Notes: a model not told the origin generated them from the letters alone. Numbered from the stretch's first letter, positions 52,167 through 61,057 are shown. The stretch is DNA of 64,000 nt from an uncultured Bermanella sp. (GCA_913058575.1 CAJXRF010000011.1:20016-84015); one strand, 5' to 3'. Program-made: numbers and translations.

Positions 52167-54218
52167 TTACAGGTTACTGGCCACTACGTGCTGGTAAGTT
52201 TCATACCTTTGCTTAATGGCTCGCACATAATTAACCGGCTCTTTACCGCGTACATATCCGTAGCGGGCTTTGGCGGCATATTTTCGCTGCGACAGTAACA
52301 ACATGGCTTTTTCAACATTGTCGAACCAAATATCGTCACGCCAGCCTTTTTGCTTGGCTAAGCGCATGGCATCACGCACGTGTCCCGTGCCCGCGTTATA
52401 ACAGGCCAATGTAAACCAAAGCAGTTGATCTGCTTGAATGGTGTGTTTTTGCATGCGCTCTCGCACCCAATCCATATAACGAATGCCAGCCTGAATGCCT
52501 AACTTGGGGTTATTTAAATCTTCAATGCCTAACTCTTTGGCTGTTCTGGGCATCACTTGAAACAACCCTTTGGCACCGGCCATGGATTTTGCTTTAGGGT
52601 TAAAACGGCTTTCCTGATGCATTTGCGCAATCATTAAGCGCCAGTCAAAATTATATTGATTGGCGTATTTTTTTACGGTTGTGTCATAGGGCGATAACGT
52701 ACCGGTACTTTTTTGGTCGCTATAATCTGTGTAGTGCTTATCTAGGCGGCGCTTATTTTTAAAGTATTTATTGTAAATAACATTATAAAATAAACCTCGA
52801 TAATGCTTTTTAATAAACTTATTCGATTGTGTTAGTAATTTTTCGTGGCCTTTTTTTACAGCCCAACTCTGCGGCTTGGGCTCACCCAAGGACATTAAAG
52901 ATTGAATGTCATCACGAAAGGTAAGCTCCATATCGACAATATGACTGTCGGCGATGGTAAGGTCATAAACACCCTTGGCAATGTTTTCTATGATGGTTTC
53001 GGTTTCAATGGTTTCTGCTACCGCTTTCAGTTTTAAACCGTTCACGGTTTTTTGAAGTTGTTGAGCGGTTTCCCAGTAAGAACTAGAAGGTCGTACATGA
53101 ATGGTTTGGCCCGCTAAATCATTGGGGCTTTTAATATCATCAACACTTTCTTGAGCAATCACCAGTTCAGAGGCGTAATGGTAAGGGCGCGAAAAATCGA
53201 TGCCTTTTTGTCGCCTTTGTTGTGTGGGGGTTAGATAACCCAAGGCAATGTCTGCTTTGTCTTCAAGCAGGTAATCAAGCATAGATACATTATCTGGCGC
53301 CACAATAATCTCGTAACGTAACTTATGCTCCTTTGCAAATTGCTTGGCTAGCTCGTAATTAAAGCCTAACAATTCACCGCGCCAAATATAATAAGATGAC
53401 AAATTGTTACGTAACACAAAGCGCACAGTATTATTTTCTTTAATTTTTTGCCATTGATTCTTAGCTTGGCTTTTAGCGGCTTTTTGAGGTGCTTGTGTGA
53501 TATTTTGTTGCTGTAAAAAGCTGTTAAGTGCGTTTAGTAATTTTTTATTTTTAGGCGCCACTGCCCATGCAATGTCGCGCCGACCACTGGCTTGTAAACT
53601 AATTTTAATATCGTCACGATATTCAAGCGCTGAATTAAGTAAATTTTTATCCTGTAGACTAAGGTCATACTCACCAGAAGCCAAATTATCATACAGCTGC
53701 TCCACACTGATATTGTCGCTAATATATCGAATTTTTAAGCCTGGGTAAGCCTTCTTTAACCCTAATGCGGTTTTGTGATAACTTCTGCTCTTTTGAATCA
53801 CCACTTCTCGGCCATTCAAATCTTTGCCACTGGGTAAATTCTTATTGTTTTTTCCCATTAGTAAATATTCATGGGTTTTAATAAAGGGCTGAGTAAACGC
53901 CAGTTGCTTTTTACGTTGATTAGTAACGGTTAGATTGGCCGAAATCACATCGCCTTTACCAGCCAATAACATAGGAATGAGCTGATCAAAATTTTTCACC
54001 GACACTGATTTCAGTTTTAAATTATTAGCTTGGCAATATCGTTGTAAATATTGCAACTCCAAATCCAATGGATAACCTGCTCGTGGTAAATAGCTTTCAC
54101 CACCACTCCAAGTTAAAACAGTCAGTGTATTTTCCACAGCCTGAGCATGGGTTTGGAGCGACACCAGCATGAAGAGGCCAGCCACAATTAAATGGCGGAT
54201 AAACCTTAAAGATTGCAT
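52167..54218 (-). CDS. MltF-like lytic transglycosylase with two solute-binding domains
   Basis: This 683-residue protein has a signal peptide (LIVAGLFMLVSLQTHAQA), then a first solute-binding (SBP_bac_3) domain (about 30-245: LPRAGYPLDLELQYLQRY, KGDVISANLTVT), a second one (about 255-480: FVLRNNLSSYYIWRGELLGF, DIALGYLTPTQQRRQKGIDF), and a C-terminal SLT domain (about 515-650) with catalytic Glu in QMHQESRFNPKAKS, GLFQVMPRTAKELGI and LACYNAGTGHV. Normal MltF has one SBP domain and about 500 residues; this one is enlarged by a second. It cuts peptidoglycan glycan strands in the periplasm. AGGAAAATAT precedes the ATG. Family context suggests that the SBP domains regulate activity through muropeptides. 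Confidence 0.9.
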   Translation of the reverse strand: MQSLRFIRHLIVAGLFMLVSLQTHAQAVENTLTVLTWSGGESYLPRAGYPLDLELQYLQRYCQANNLKLKSVSVKNFDQLIPMLLAGKGDVISANLTVTNQRKKQLAFTQPFIKTHEYLLMGKNNKNLPSGKDLNGREVVIQKSRSYHKTALGLKKAYPGLKIRYISDNISVEQLYDNLASGEYDLSLQDKNLLNSALEYRDDIKISLQASGRRDIAWAVAPKNKKLLNALNSFLQQQNITQAPQKAAKSQAKNQWQKIKENNTVRFVLRNNLSSYYIWRGELLGFNYELAKQFAKEHKLRYEIIVAPDNVSMLDYLLEDKADIALGYLTPTQQRRQKGIDFSRPYHYASELVIAQESVDDIKSPNDLAGQTIHVRPSSSYWETAQQLQKTVNGLKLKAVAETIETETIIENIAKGVYDLTIADSHIVDMELTFRDDIQSLMSLGEPKPQSWAVKKGHEKLLTQSNKFIKKHYRGLFYNVIYNKYFKNKRRLDKHYTDYSDQKSTGTLSPYDTTVKKYANQYNFDWRLMIAQMHQESRFNPKAKSMAGAKGLFQVMPRTAKELGIEDLNNPKLGIQAGIRYMDWVRERMQKHTIQADQLLWFTLACYNAGTGHVRDAMRLAKQKGWRDDIWFDNVEKAMLLLSQRKYAAKARYGYVRGKEPVNYVRAIKQRYETYQHVVASNL

Positions 54219-54519
54219 ATATTTTCCTAAAAGCTGACCTACATGTAATGGCAGGCTATTTTTATTGGCGCCAGAGTAACATATTTCGTTTTATTTCGGT
54301 TGTGTTACTAAAGGGCCTCCTCTTATTTTGAGTGTTTTTTGAACAGGCACTTAAATAAAGCTTGTGGCCACAAGCCTTACCCTTAAAAAGACCCTTGCCT
54401 TAAAAAAGCTTATAATGACCAATTAACCATCTGAAAATACTCAATAGCCCTATGATAATTAGCACCAGCACATAAATAAGACGTGAAAATAAAACGACAG
54501 GCCTTATTACGGACATTAA
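54219..54519. other. Divergent promoter region between mltF-like and cysC genes
   Basis: About 300 bases without a gene. It should carry both promoters; I see no confident -35/-10 pair or operator. Confidence 0.5.
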
Positions 54520-55086
54520 ATGCGTCAAAACACACAACACATTTTAAAACGCCAAAAACAGTTTGTACTTTGGTTTACCGGTTACAGTGGCGCCGGAAAA
54601 TCCACCATTGCCAATGCTGCGACACAAAGGTTCAGCGAATACAGTGAGCAGGTTCAGTTATTAGATGGCGATGTGCTTAGAAGAGGCTTGTGCAGTGATT
54701 TAACCTATACCGATTCTGATCGTGATGAAAACATAAGACGCGTGGCAGAGGTGGCTAAGCTTACCCTTGATTCTGGGTCTATTGTGTTAGCGGCTTTAAT
54801 TTCCCCCAAACAGGCTCAGCGACAACAGGCCAGAGAGGTATTTAACAAGGGTGAGTTTATAGAGGTGTTTATTGATACGGCTTTTGATGATTGCGAAAAA
54901 AGAGATGTGAAAGGGCTTTATAAAAAAGCACGATTAGGGGAGATTAAAAATTTCACAGGCATAGACTCAAAATACGAAGCCCCAATGCACCCGGAAATTC
55001 ATATTAAAACTGCCCAGCAAACCGTTGAAGAATGCGTGAATCAGGTATTTGATTACCTGTATTCTCAGCAATACCTTACCAAGTAG
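54520..55086 (+). CDS. cysC: Adenylylsulfate (APS) kinase, orphan
   Basis: This 188-residue protein has the full APS kinase pattern: FTGYSGAGKSTIANAATQRF (P-loop), LLDGDVLRRGLCSDLTYTDS, DENIRRVAEVAKLTLDSGSI, ALISPKQAQRQQAREVF, FIEVFIDTAFDDCEKRDVKG, LYKKARLGEIKNFTGIDSKY and EAPMHPEIHI. It phosphorylates APS to PAPS in the cytoplasm with ATP. Unlike the usual cysDNC order, no cysD, cysN or sulfotransferase gene lies nearby. PAPS may serve sulfate assimilation or sulfation of surface polymers. DGDVLRR differs slightly from the usual DGDNxRxGL, with V for N, which may affect substrate handling. Confidence 0.88.
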   Translation: MRQNTQHILKRQKQFVLWFTGYSGAGKSTIANAATQRFSEYSEQVQLLDGDVLRRGLCSDLTYTDSDRDENIRRVAEVAKLTLDSGSIVLAALISPKQAQRQQAREVFNKGEFIEVFIDTAFDDCEKRDVKGLYKKARLGEIKNFTGIDSKYEAPMHPEIHIKTAQQTVEECVNQVFDYLYSQQYLTK

Positions 55087-55120
55087 TGCCATTTTTGGTC
55101 GGGCCGTACATGGCATTTTT

Positions 55121-55543
55121 CTACTCAAGAGCGGCTTCAATCGTTCTAGCGAGGGCCTTTACTTTACTAATTTCGTCTCTCGTAAAATCGGGGTTTTTAC
55201 GCTCATACCCAGAAAAATTTAAAGTACCGATAACCCGACCATCTTTACGCAATGGCTCACCTATATAGGCCTCTAATTGCATTGCAGTATAAACAGGGTG
55301 TCGAATCATCCCTTTAATACTACTCACTTGGGCATACGTGACTGTGTTGTTTGTTTCCAAAACCTGATTGCAATAGGTGTTTTGGATTTCCAAGTGATCA
55401 CCAGGGTTAATGAGGTCAAACTTCGATTCAATAGCGATTACTTCGTAATCTTGGTTAACAATATTACTGATAATGGCGTAATCGGCCTTCAGTAATCGAC
55501 TTAACTCCCTCAATTGACTCGAAAAGTCCCCTGTCAATTTCAT
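55121..55543 (-). CDS. Small GAF-domain protein
   Basis: This 140-residue protein is a single GAF domain: LLKADYAIISNIVNQDYEVI, AIESKFDLINPGDHLEIQNT, YCNQVLETNNTVTYAQVSSI, MQLEAYIGEPLRKDGRVIGT, LNFSGYERKNPDFTRDEISK. The NTYCNQVLET stretch is the common GAF helix with a Cys. There is no kinase, cyclase or DNA-binding domain attached, so it is likely a stand-alone ligand or redox sensor; a free-methionine-sulfoxide-reductase-like role is less likely as the extra Cys are missing. An 11-bp inverted repeat lies 35 bases before the start. It is convergent with cysC (35-base gap). Confidence 0.82.
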   Translation of the reverse strand: MKLTGDFSSQLRELSRLLKADYAIISNIVNQDYEVIAIESKFDLINPGDHLEIQNTYCNQVLETNNTVTYAQVSSIKGMIRHPVYTAMQLEAYIGEPLRKDGRVIGTLNFSGYERKNPDFTRDEISKVKALARTIEAALE

Positions 55544-55983
55544 ACCGTTCTCAATTCAAAATCCTGATGTATTTTTTAAGTATAGCTTAGATAAAAGCTA
55601 TACTTAGCTTTTATAGAAGGCTCATGTTACAGGCATACGCAGGGCCGCCCTACCCCCACCACTCTTCTAATATGGCAATATGCAGTCAGAGTTTTATCGT
55701 TACTGGTAAAATAAAAATAACCCTGTGCGTTGTACTGTTGGCACCTTGGTGGAATCAACATCACCTAATTAGCTATTCTAGCTAGCCGTACCTCGCTTAT
55801 TAGATGGTAAGGGTATCTGGCTTCTTATAATTTCAATAAATTCGCAAAGGGCCAAAAACTAAAGACTCTTTATTTAAGAAAAAAAGGCAAAAGGAAAATT
55901 CTGAGCAAGGACCTTTTTTGTCATCAAAAATTAGGCCTGCGCCTTAGAAAATCTCTATTGATAGACCAAGTTCTGCCCTACCA
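55544..55983. other. Intergenic region with a palindrome near the GAF gene
   Basis: No supported ORF in 440 bases. The notable item is the 11-bp inverted repeat at 55578. Confidence 0.5.
55578..55605. promoter_or_regulatory. Perfect inverted repeat before the GAF gene
   Basis: AAGTATAGCTT AGATAA AAGCTATACTT is a perfect 11-bp inverted repeat, 35 bases before the GAF gene start; a third partial copy (TTAGCTTTTATAG) follows. It fits an operator. Confidence 0.6.
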
Positions 55984-57474
55984 TTAGGGTGCTTTGCATA
56001 ATTGCGCTCGCCCCGGTTGGCAAACCAGTAACGTTTCAGCCTGAGGGTTAATCAAGCTTGCATGCCATTTAACTTTTTCGGTTTCCATTTCCTCAGAAAC
56101 AGTGCCAGTAGATAGATCAAGTTTTAGGTAAGCGTATTGGCTTATGCCGTTCACGTAGGCGTTATTTTTTTCTACTTTTAGCTTTGCGGGTTTTGTTGGA
56201 AAGTTACCCGCTAAGGATACTCCGCTGGTGCCCACCACCAATTGATCAGGTAATATATTCTCAGCAAAGTGCGTGCTTTGAAAACGGTGCATGTGCCCTG
56301 AAATTATTAGTTTTATTTCATCGGTTAAGCCAGTTAACGCATTGGCCTGTTGCAAGGTTTGGCTCATAGAGCAATGCTCACCCTTTTGAGGATTACCACA
56401 ACTCCCTACCTTGGCGAGTTTATCTATTCCAAACATGGGGCGATGGGTTTGCAGAATATTAAATCCCGCAGGTAATCTTTGTAGCATTTGTTTACCCAGC
56501 AAAAACTGGTTTTGGTATTGCTCTAAATTAAGTAAACCAGAATCACAGGCATTGGTTGAATCAAGTACCAGAATATTGGCCTTGCCAAGATTAAGCCCAT
56601 AGGGCTGGCTGAATATCATGGGGCTTGAATTATTGGCAGCAGGACAGCTTAATTGTTTTTGGTACTTTCCTAACAAAGGGGAGTTACTATCCAAAAGATA
56701 AAACCAGCCGGGGCCGGCGCGACTGCACAATTCATGGTTGCCTCTGGCAAATACCCAGGGTGCGCTGCTTAATAAATTTTGTGCTGGGTTAAAGAAATCT
56801 TGCTGCCAATGTTTCCAGCTGTCTTTAAATTCACTGCCTTGACTGTTTTGACCATAATAAGGCCCCGGTATTTTACACATGCCTTGAGTGGTATTGTCCC
56901 CTGCATCATAAACTTGCACTTTATCTTTTTGGCCTAAAAGGTGAACACTACCGGGAGTACCGCTGTAGTTATAGTCGCCCATATGAAGCACCACCTCAGG
57001 ACTATCTTTGGCGGCATTGTTAGCAAGGGCGTTGAAAAACCAATTATCAGAATTTAGCGTGCAAGTTTGTTTAGATGATTTACAGCCTGAGTCACCCAAT
57101 ACCGCAATATGCTCAGATTGGTATGAAGGCTTTATTAGTGCCTTATCATTTAAATACAGCTGCGCATCTTTAGGGTAAATGGCTTCACAAACTGTAATGG
57201 GGAAATCAGACGGCGCCGGATTTTGGCGGGCTTGCATAACCACTTTGTTAGTAGAAATATTATCAATTAAAGGAATGGGACAACTCATGTTTAAAGACGG
57301 CTGGATAGTGCGCAATAGGGCTATGGTATCCCCTTCTTGATCTTGCGCATATAACACGTAGCTGGTGATTTGGTTGTTACTGGTAGGCGGCTCATGGTCT
57401 ATAAAGAACGCGACACTTAACAGTGTAATTATTAGTATTATGAGTAAAAGCAGTGCTGTTTTTTTAAATGTCAT
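55984..57474 (-). CDS. Calcineurin-like metallophosphatase, membrane-anchored or secreted
   Basis: This 496-residue protein has an N-terminal hydrophobic segment (LLLLIILIITLLSVAFFI) that is an uncleaved anchor or signal. The metallophosphoesterase motifs are AVLGDSGCKSSKQT (GD), VVLHMGDYNYSGTP (GDxxY), WVFARGNHELCSRAG (GNHE), ILQTHRPMFG and LIISGHMHRFQSTH (GHxH). Such enzymes use two metals to hydrolyse phosphomono- or diesters outside the cytoplasm. Several Cys pairs (GCKSSKQTC, GSCGNPQKGEHC) suggest disulfides. AAGGACGA supports the start. It is downstream of the CapA-like gene in the same direction but 290 bases away. Confidence 0.87.
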   Translation of the reverse strand: MTFKKTALLLLIILIITLLSVAFFIDHEPPTSNNQITSYVLYAQDQEGDTIALLRTIQPSLNMSCPIPLIDNISTNKVVMQARQNPAPSDFPITVCEAIYPKDAQLYLNDKALIKPSYQSEHIAVLGDSGCKSSKQTCTLNSDNWFFNALANNAAKDSPEVVLHMGDYNYSGTPGSVHLLGQKDKVQVYDAGDNTTQGMCKIPGPYYGQNSQGSEFKDSWKHWQQDFFNPAQNLLSSAPWVFARGNHELCSRAGPGWFYLLDSNSPLLGKYQKQLSCPAANNSSPMIFSQPYGLNLGKANILVLDSTNACDSGLLNLEQYQNQFLLGKQMLQRLPAGFNILQTHRPMFGIDKLAKVGSCGNPQKGEHCSMSQTLQQANALTGLTDEIKLIISGHMHRFQSTHFAENILPDQLVVGTSGVSLAGNFPTKPAKLKVEKNNAYVNGISQYAYLKLDLSTGTVSEEMETEKVKWHASLINPQAETLLVCQPGRAQLCKAP

Positions 57475-57669
57475 AATTCGTCCTTGATACTTTGGTTAAA
57501 GCCATCGGTATTTTTTGGTTTTCCTTTGGAATTAACCATACAACAGATGAGCTTTTGGTTCGCCCCCTAGTAAAGGACCTTACCTCTTATCACTTAAAAA
57601 GTTGTATACGACTGGAAATGAGCGTGAGCTGACGCTAATGCCCCACTGTCATTTAAATAATTGGTATTT

Positions 57670-57697
57670 GAAAAAAGGAAAAAGGAAAAAGGAAAAA
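57670..57697. repeat. Short tandem repeat (AAAAAGG-type, about 3 copies)
   Basis: GAAAAAAGGAAAAAGGAAAAAGGAAAAA is a 7-base repeat in three to four copies in the gap after the CapA-like gene. It could vary in length by slippage. Confidence 0.7.
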
Positions 57698-57768
57698 TAC
57701 GAATAGCACTGCGTCACCTTAGCCTTAATCAACTATTTATAGACAAACACAGTAATAGCTTTAGATGT

Positions 57769-60012
57769 TTATTGGCTGCCAGCGGGGACAATTTTACTGA
57801 ATGTAATACTTAATTGATGAACGCCAGGCTCACCGGTGACTTTTAAGAAGTCTTTGGCGTGGGGCACCGCTATGGTTTGTGCTATCTCAATGGTATTTTC
57901 CCAGCCAATCAGCGCCATCTCATCAAACGCTACCATTCCATCACCGCTTACCGGAGGGCTGTGACGTAAAAACAGCCTCACCGCTCTGGCATCCAGCTCT
58001 GGATCACCAAATTCATCTGCCGGCATATTAAGGTCACTAACAAAGGGCTGCCAGTCGAAGCTGCCGCCTGTGTGAGTCAATGCAATCTCTTCACCAAATT
58101 GTAAATCCCCTGCGCTGGCGTAATAACGGCTAACAATATTAATGTCTCCCGCATTTTCGCCCTTATAATAACCAAATAATGAAAGGTCTTTGTTGGGGGT
58201 ATTGAGCGCATCTCCCATTACCCTAATTCTGTTTCTAAAGGCCACTACAGAATCATCTGAATTATTTGCCCCCCTAACACTGCATAAACCCGCTGTGCCG
58301 CCATAAGCATGAATCATGCAAATAAAAGACGACTTACCCGAGGTATCCCAAAGGGCTGCTTCGTTATGTTCGGTGTCGGTGTCCCAATCTTCAAAATCAC
58401 CATGCTGTAACAGGTCGCGGCCCATTTGCACGCCAATGACACTGACGGCTTCGAAGGATTTAAATGACTCGCCCCATTGCTGCCATTCTCGTAAATCCAA
58501 TACCGCTATACCGGATTCAGGAATGGTAAAATCAACCGTGATGGTTCGATCAAGCGAGGTGTTATCAGATGCTGAAAGAGAGACCCAGCCGTGCCCGTTA
58601 TAGGGGTACAGTAAACCATTATAATCATGGGAGAATTCGCCGAGCCTGCGTAAAAAATCACTGGCCAGCCGGCCACTAACGAGTTTAGGTACAAATGCTT
58701 CTAAATAAACGGGCAGCAGACGCGCACTGTCAATGGCGTAACCCTCAATGTCCACTCGCCCCATCACCCCCAGCATGGTTTCTAATCGCGCTTGATCAAA
58801 CGCTAAATTGCCTAAACCCAAAAATGCAAAGGTATTATTAAAAACACCCACTCCTTGGGCTACGTGTGGGTGATGCACAACCAGCAATGGCACCTCTTCA
58901 TCCACCGCTAATTGAATTCGCCCTTGAACAAAACTAGAGGGCTCAAACGTATATTCTTTACCAGTATGGTATTGCACAATGGGAATAACATTTTCGCTGT
59001 TGACGTTTTGTATGGCGGCGGTTACGTGCTGGCTAAGGGTTAAATCGGCGGCCCCTGCTTTGTTGTCTTCTGCCACATAACTGCTGGCATGTTCAGCCCC
59101 GGTTACCGACGTCATGGATAGAAAACCATAATCATGATTATTAATGGTTTGGCGTAAAGGTAAAAAAGCTTCGGCTGAGTTTAACCCAGCGCCACTGAAT
59201 AAAATATTCGCATCGTTAAGGTGGTTTATTGTGTCGGTAAGGCCTGCATCTAAATAATCAAATACGTGATTATTTCCCAGCGACACATAATCAACCCCTA
59301 GCCAATCAATGGCAGCAAGGGACTTGGGTAAGGTAAAAAAGACAAAACTTTTTGTAGGATGGGGGGTATTGGGCGCATCGGTCACCGGTGTTTCAAGGTT
59401 AAGCACACCCCAATCGGCCTGCTGATAATAGGGGCGAAGTTGCGACAAAACGTTTCGTGTTCCGGGTTCTGGATCGCTGGCTAATATTAAGGCATCGGGA
59501 TTATCTGCCGGAATTTGATCGCTTGGGGTTACGTCAGTTGGATCTAAAAAGCGCCTTCCTAACGCCACGTCTCCACCAAAAAGCATCCGGCTTGAATTGG
59601 CTTTATGACTATTTAGTATTATCGCGGGCAGCGCCACGCTGGGCAGGTTAGCTGGGTATTGTAAATAAATAGGAATTAATTCACTGCGAAAACCGCTTGC
59701 AGATATTTCCAGAAAAATATTTTCTCGGGTTACTTGCTCAAAAATAAAAAAACCAGCTGCATCACTTGTGGTAATTAAGTTGCTGTCTTTAATGCTAATT
59801 TGGGCGCTGGCAATGGCGGCACCTGTTTTATCTCTCACTTGGCCAGTGACCGATATGGGCAGTTGCTGATACTCAACCAAGAAAGCCTGCTCTTGCTCAA
59901 GGACGCTTAACACTGAGTTCGTTTTCGAATCACTTTCGCTAGACGTATCAATACAACTCGCCACTGACATGAGCACAACAGAAAGTAATAGAAGCGATTT
60001 AAGCATGGTCAT
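57769..60012 (-). CDS. CapA-family lipoprotein with added beta domains
   Basis: This 747-residue protein begins with a lipoprotein signal (LLLLSVVLMSVASCIDTS, lipobox VASC). Residues of about 50-125 form a carboxypeptidase-regulatory-like beta domain (TGQVRDKTGAAIASAQISIK). Residues of about 140-440 are the CapA/PgsA phosphoesterase-like domain: MLFGGDVALGRRFLDP, WGVLNLETPVTD, YVSLGNNHVFDYLD, QYHTGKEYTFEP and VVHHPHVAQGVG. The last 260 residues contain a carbohydrate-binding-like beta sandwich (LLQHGDFEDWDTD ... MVAFDEMALIGWE). CapA proteins act in capsule or poly-gamma-glutamate anchoring; no capB or capC is present. The start region overlaps a transposase relic by 14 bases. Confidence 0.85.
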   Translation of the reverse strand: MTMLKSLLLLSVVLMSVASCIDTSSESDSKTNSVLSVLEQEQAFLVEYQQLPISVTGQVRDKTGAAIASAQISIKDSNLITTSDAAGFFIFEQVTRENIFLEISASGFRSELIPIYLQYPANLPSVALPAIILNSHKANSSRMLFGGDVALGRRFLDPTDVTPSDQIPADNPDALILASDPEPGTRNVLSQLRPYYQQADWGVLNLETPVTDAPNTPHPTKSFVFFTLPKSLAAIDWLGVDYVSLGNNHVFDYLDAGLTDTINHLNDANILFSGAGLNSAEAFLPLRQTINNHDYGFLSMTSVTGAEHASSYVAEDNKAGAADLTLSQHVTAAIQNVNSENVIPIVQYHTGKEYTFEPSSFVQGRIQLAVDEEVPLLVVHHPHVAQGVGVFNNTFAFLGLGNLAFDQARLETMLGVMGRVDIEGYAIDSARLLPVYLEAFVPKLVSGRLASDFLRRLGEFSHDYNGLLYPYNGHGWVSLSASDNTSLDRTITVDFTIPESGIAVLDLREWQQWGESFKSFEAVSVIGVQMGRDLLQHGDFEDWDTDTEHNEAALWDTSGKSSFICMIHAYGGTAGLCSVRGANNSDDSVVAFRNRIRVMGDALNTPNKDLSLFGYYKGENAGDINIVSRYYASAGDLQFGEEIALTHTGGSFDWQPFVSDLNMPADEFGDPELDARAVRLFLRHSPPVSGDGMVAFDEMALIGWENTIEIAQTIAVPHAKDFLKVTGEPGVHQLSITFSKIVPAGSQ

Positions 60013-60322
60013 ATTTAAAGCACCGGGTTAAGCCTAGCCTATTTTTAACAAACTCACCCCAGCCTAAACACAGTTGATTGTTTAGTTCATCCATAACACA
60101 GCTTGGCTTTTTACATATTTGAACACAACGGATAAAGTCCTTAGCCAGCTTTAACAGATAGCTTTGTTTCGCGACCGTAATAAAGCGCTGGAAAAACTGC
60201 TTAAAGGTCTCTAAAAAAAGTGGCCCATTGGCATAAATTAAATAGCTATTATGGCGAGCATTAGCGCCACAGGTAACGTGATAGAAGGCATAGGGGAACG
60301 CTAAGCGCATGGGCCGAGACAT
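59999..60322 (-). pseudogene. Relic of a RAYT (REP-associated IS200-like) transposase
   Basis: The 107-residue ORF begins MSRPMRLAFPYAFYHVTCGA, matching the RAYT N-terminus (MxRPLRhEhPGAhYHVT) and continues NARHNSYLIYANGPLFLETF. It then jumps to YLLKLAKDFIRCVQICKKPS, which corresponds to a later RAYT segment. The central part with the His-x-His (HUH) nuclease motif is missing, so an internal deletion has removed the active site. The remnant cannot transpose. Its tail overlaps the start of the CapA-like gene by 14 bases, and a palindrome lies seven bases upstream of its start. Confidence 0.8.
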
Positions 60323-60328
60323 GGCGGC

Positions 60329-60358
60329 AACCTATACTTAGGGGCTTAAGTATAGGTT
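60329..60358. repeat. REP-like palindrome beside the RAYT relic
   Basis: AACCTATACTTA GGGGCT TAAGTATAGGTT is a perfect 12-bp inverted repeat seven bases from the relic's start. Hairpins of this kind, next to a RAYT gene, are typical substrates of such transposases; GTAG follows shortly after. Confidence 0.65.
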
Positions 60359-60427
60359 AGTAGGCAATTTGGAAAAAACAAAAGGCAAGGCTTAACCCTT
60401 ACAAATAGTTCCAATCAATAATACAAA

Positions 60428-61057
60428 TTAGTGTCGCTGGCAAACCATGGCCAGCCAAGGCTGTAGGTGAATGGGCTGGCCCTGAGGGCGGTAGTAATGA
60501 TGCAACACCTCAAAACCGGCTTGCTGCATACAGGCTTTACTTTGTTCATATTCCATATAATTTCCGTAGCGATTCCCCTGCCAACCTTCCCCAGAGCCCC
60601 TAGGGTTTGAAGTAAACAGTATTCCCCCTGGGCGCAGTGCTTGGAAGCACTTGTCTAACACACAAGCCAGCTCTTGGCTGGGCACATGGAACAAAGAGGC
60701 ATTGGCAAATATGCCATCAAACATCCCCTCGCCCAGCTCTAAATCTAAAAATGACATATGTAATACCGGGCACTCACTGTTTTTTTTCGCCAAGGTGCAA
60801 AATTCACCACTGCCATCTAGGCCAACTGGCTTGTGTCCCATTTTTTTAAAAGTGGAGAGATCTCGTCCTGGGCCACAACCAAAATCAAGAATGTCCAGTG
60901 CCTTATCCTTGGGCAAAGCTTGTAAAAAAGCATTTATATTCTGGCTAACATCATGGTCTTTAGTCCCCAACCAAAATGATTCGGCATTGGCATTATAATG
61001 GCCAAGGGTGATGCTTTCTATTTCATCCAGTTGGCTTGATGATTGTATTTTGGTCAT
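60428..61057 (-). CDS. SAM-dependent methyltransferase (class I)
   Basis: This 209-residue protein has motif I LDILDFGCGPGRDLSTFKKM, then HKPVGLDGSGEFCTLAKK, motif IV region DGIFANASLFHVP, LRPGGILFTSNPRGSGEGW, which together define a class I Rossmann methyltransferase of the UbiE/Tellurite-resistance-like branch. It is a free-standing cytoplasmic enzyme. The substrate is not evident; the IFANASLFHVP segment is common in small-molecule methyltransferases. Its ribosome site is weak (GGATC). It lies between the RAYT relic and the 2OG-oxygenase operon, in the same orientation as both but separately spaced. Confidence 0.88.
   Translation of the reverse strand: MTKIQSSSQLDEIESITLGHYNANAESFWLGTKDHDVSQNINAFLQALPKDKALDILDFGCGPGRDLSTFKKMGHKPVGLDGSGEFCTLAKKNSECPVLHMSFLDLELGEGMFDGIFANASLFHVPSQELACVLDKCFQALRPGGILFTSNPRGSGEGWQGNRYGNYMEYEQSKACMQQAGFEVLHHYYRPQGQPIHLQPWLAMVCQRH

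Noticed and set aside
46241-55543. Treating the MYG1, binding-protein, kinase, transglycosylase, cysC and GAF genes as one defence-type island
   Set aside because: Gene directions change repeatedly, spacings are large, and each family has ordinary housekeeping or sensing roles; only the binding-protein/kinase pair is coupled.
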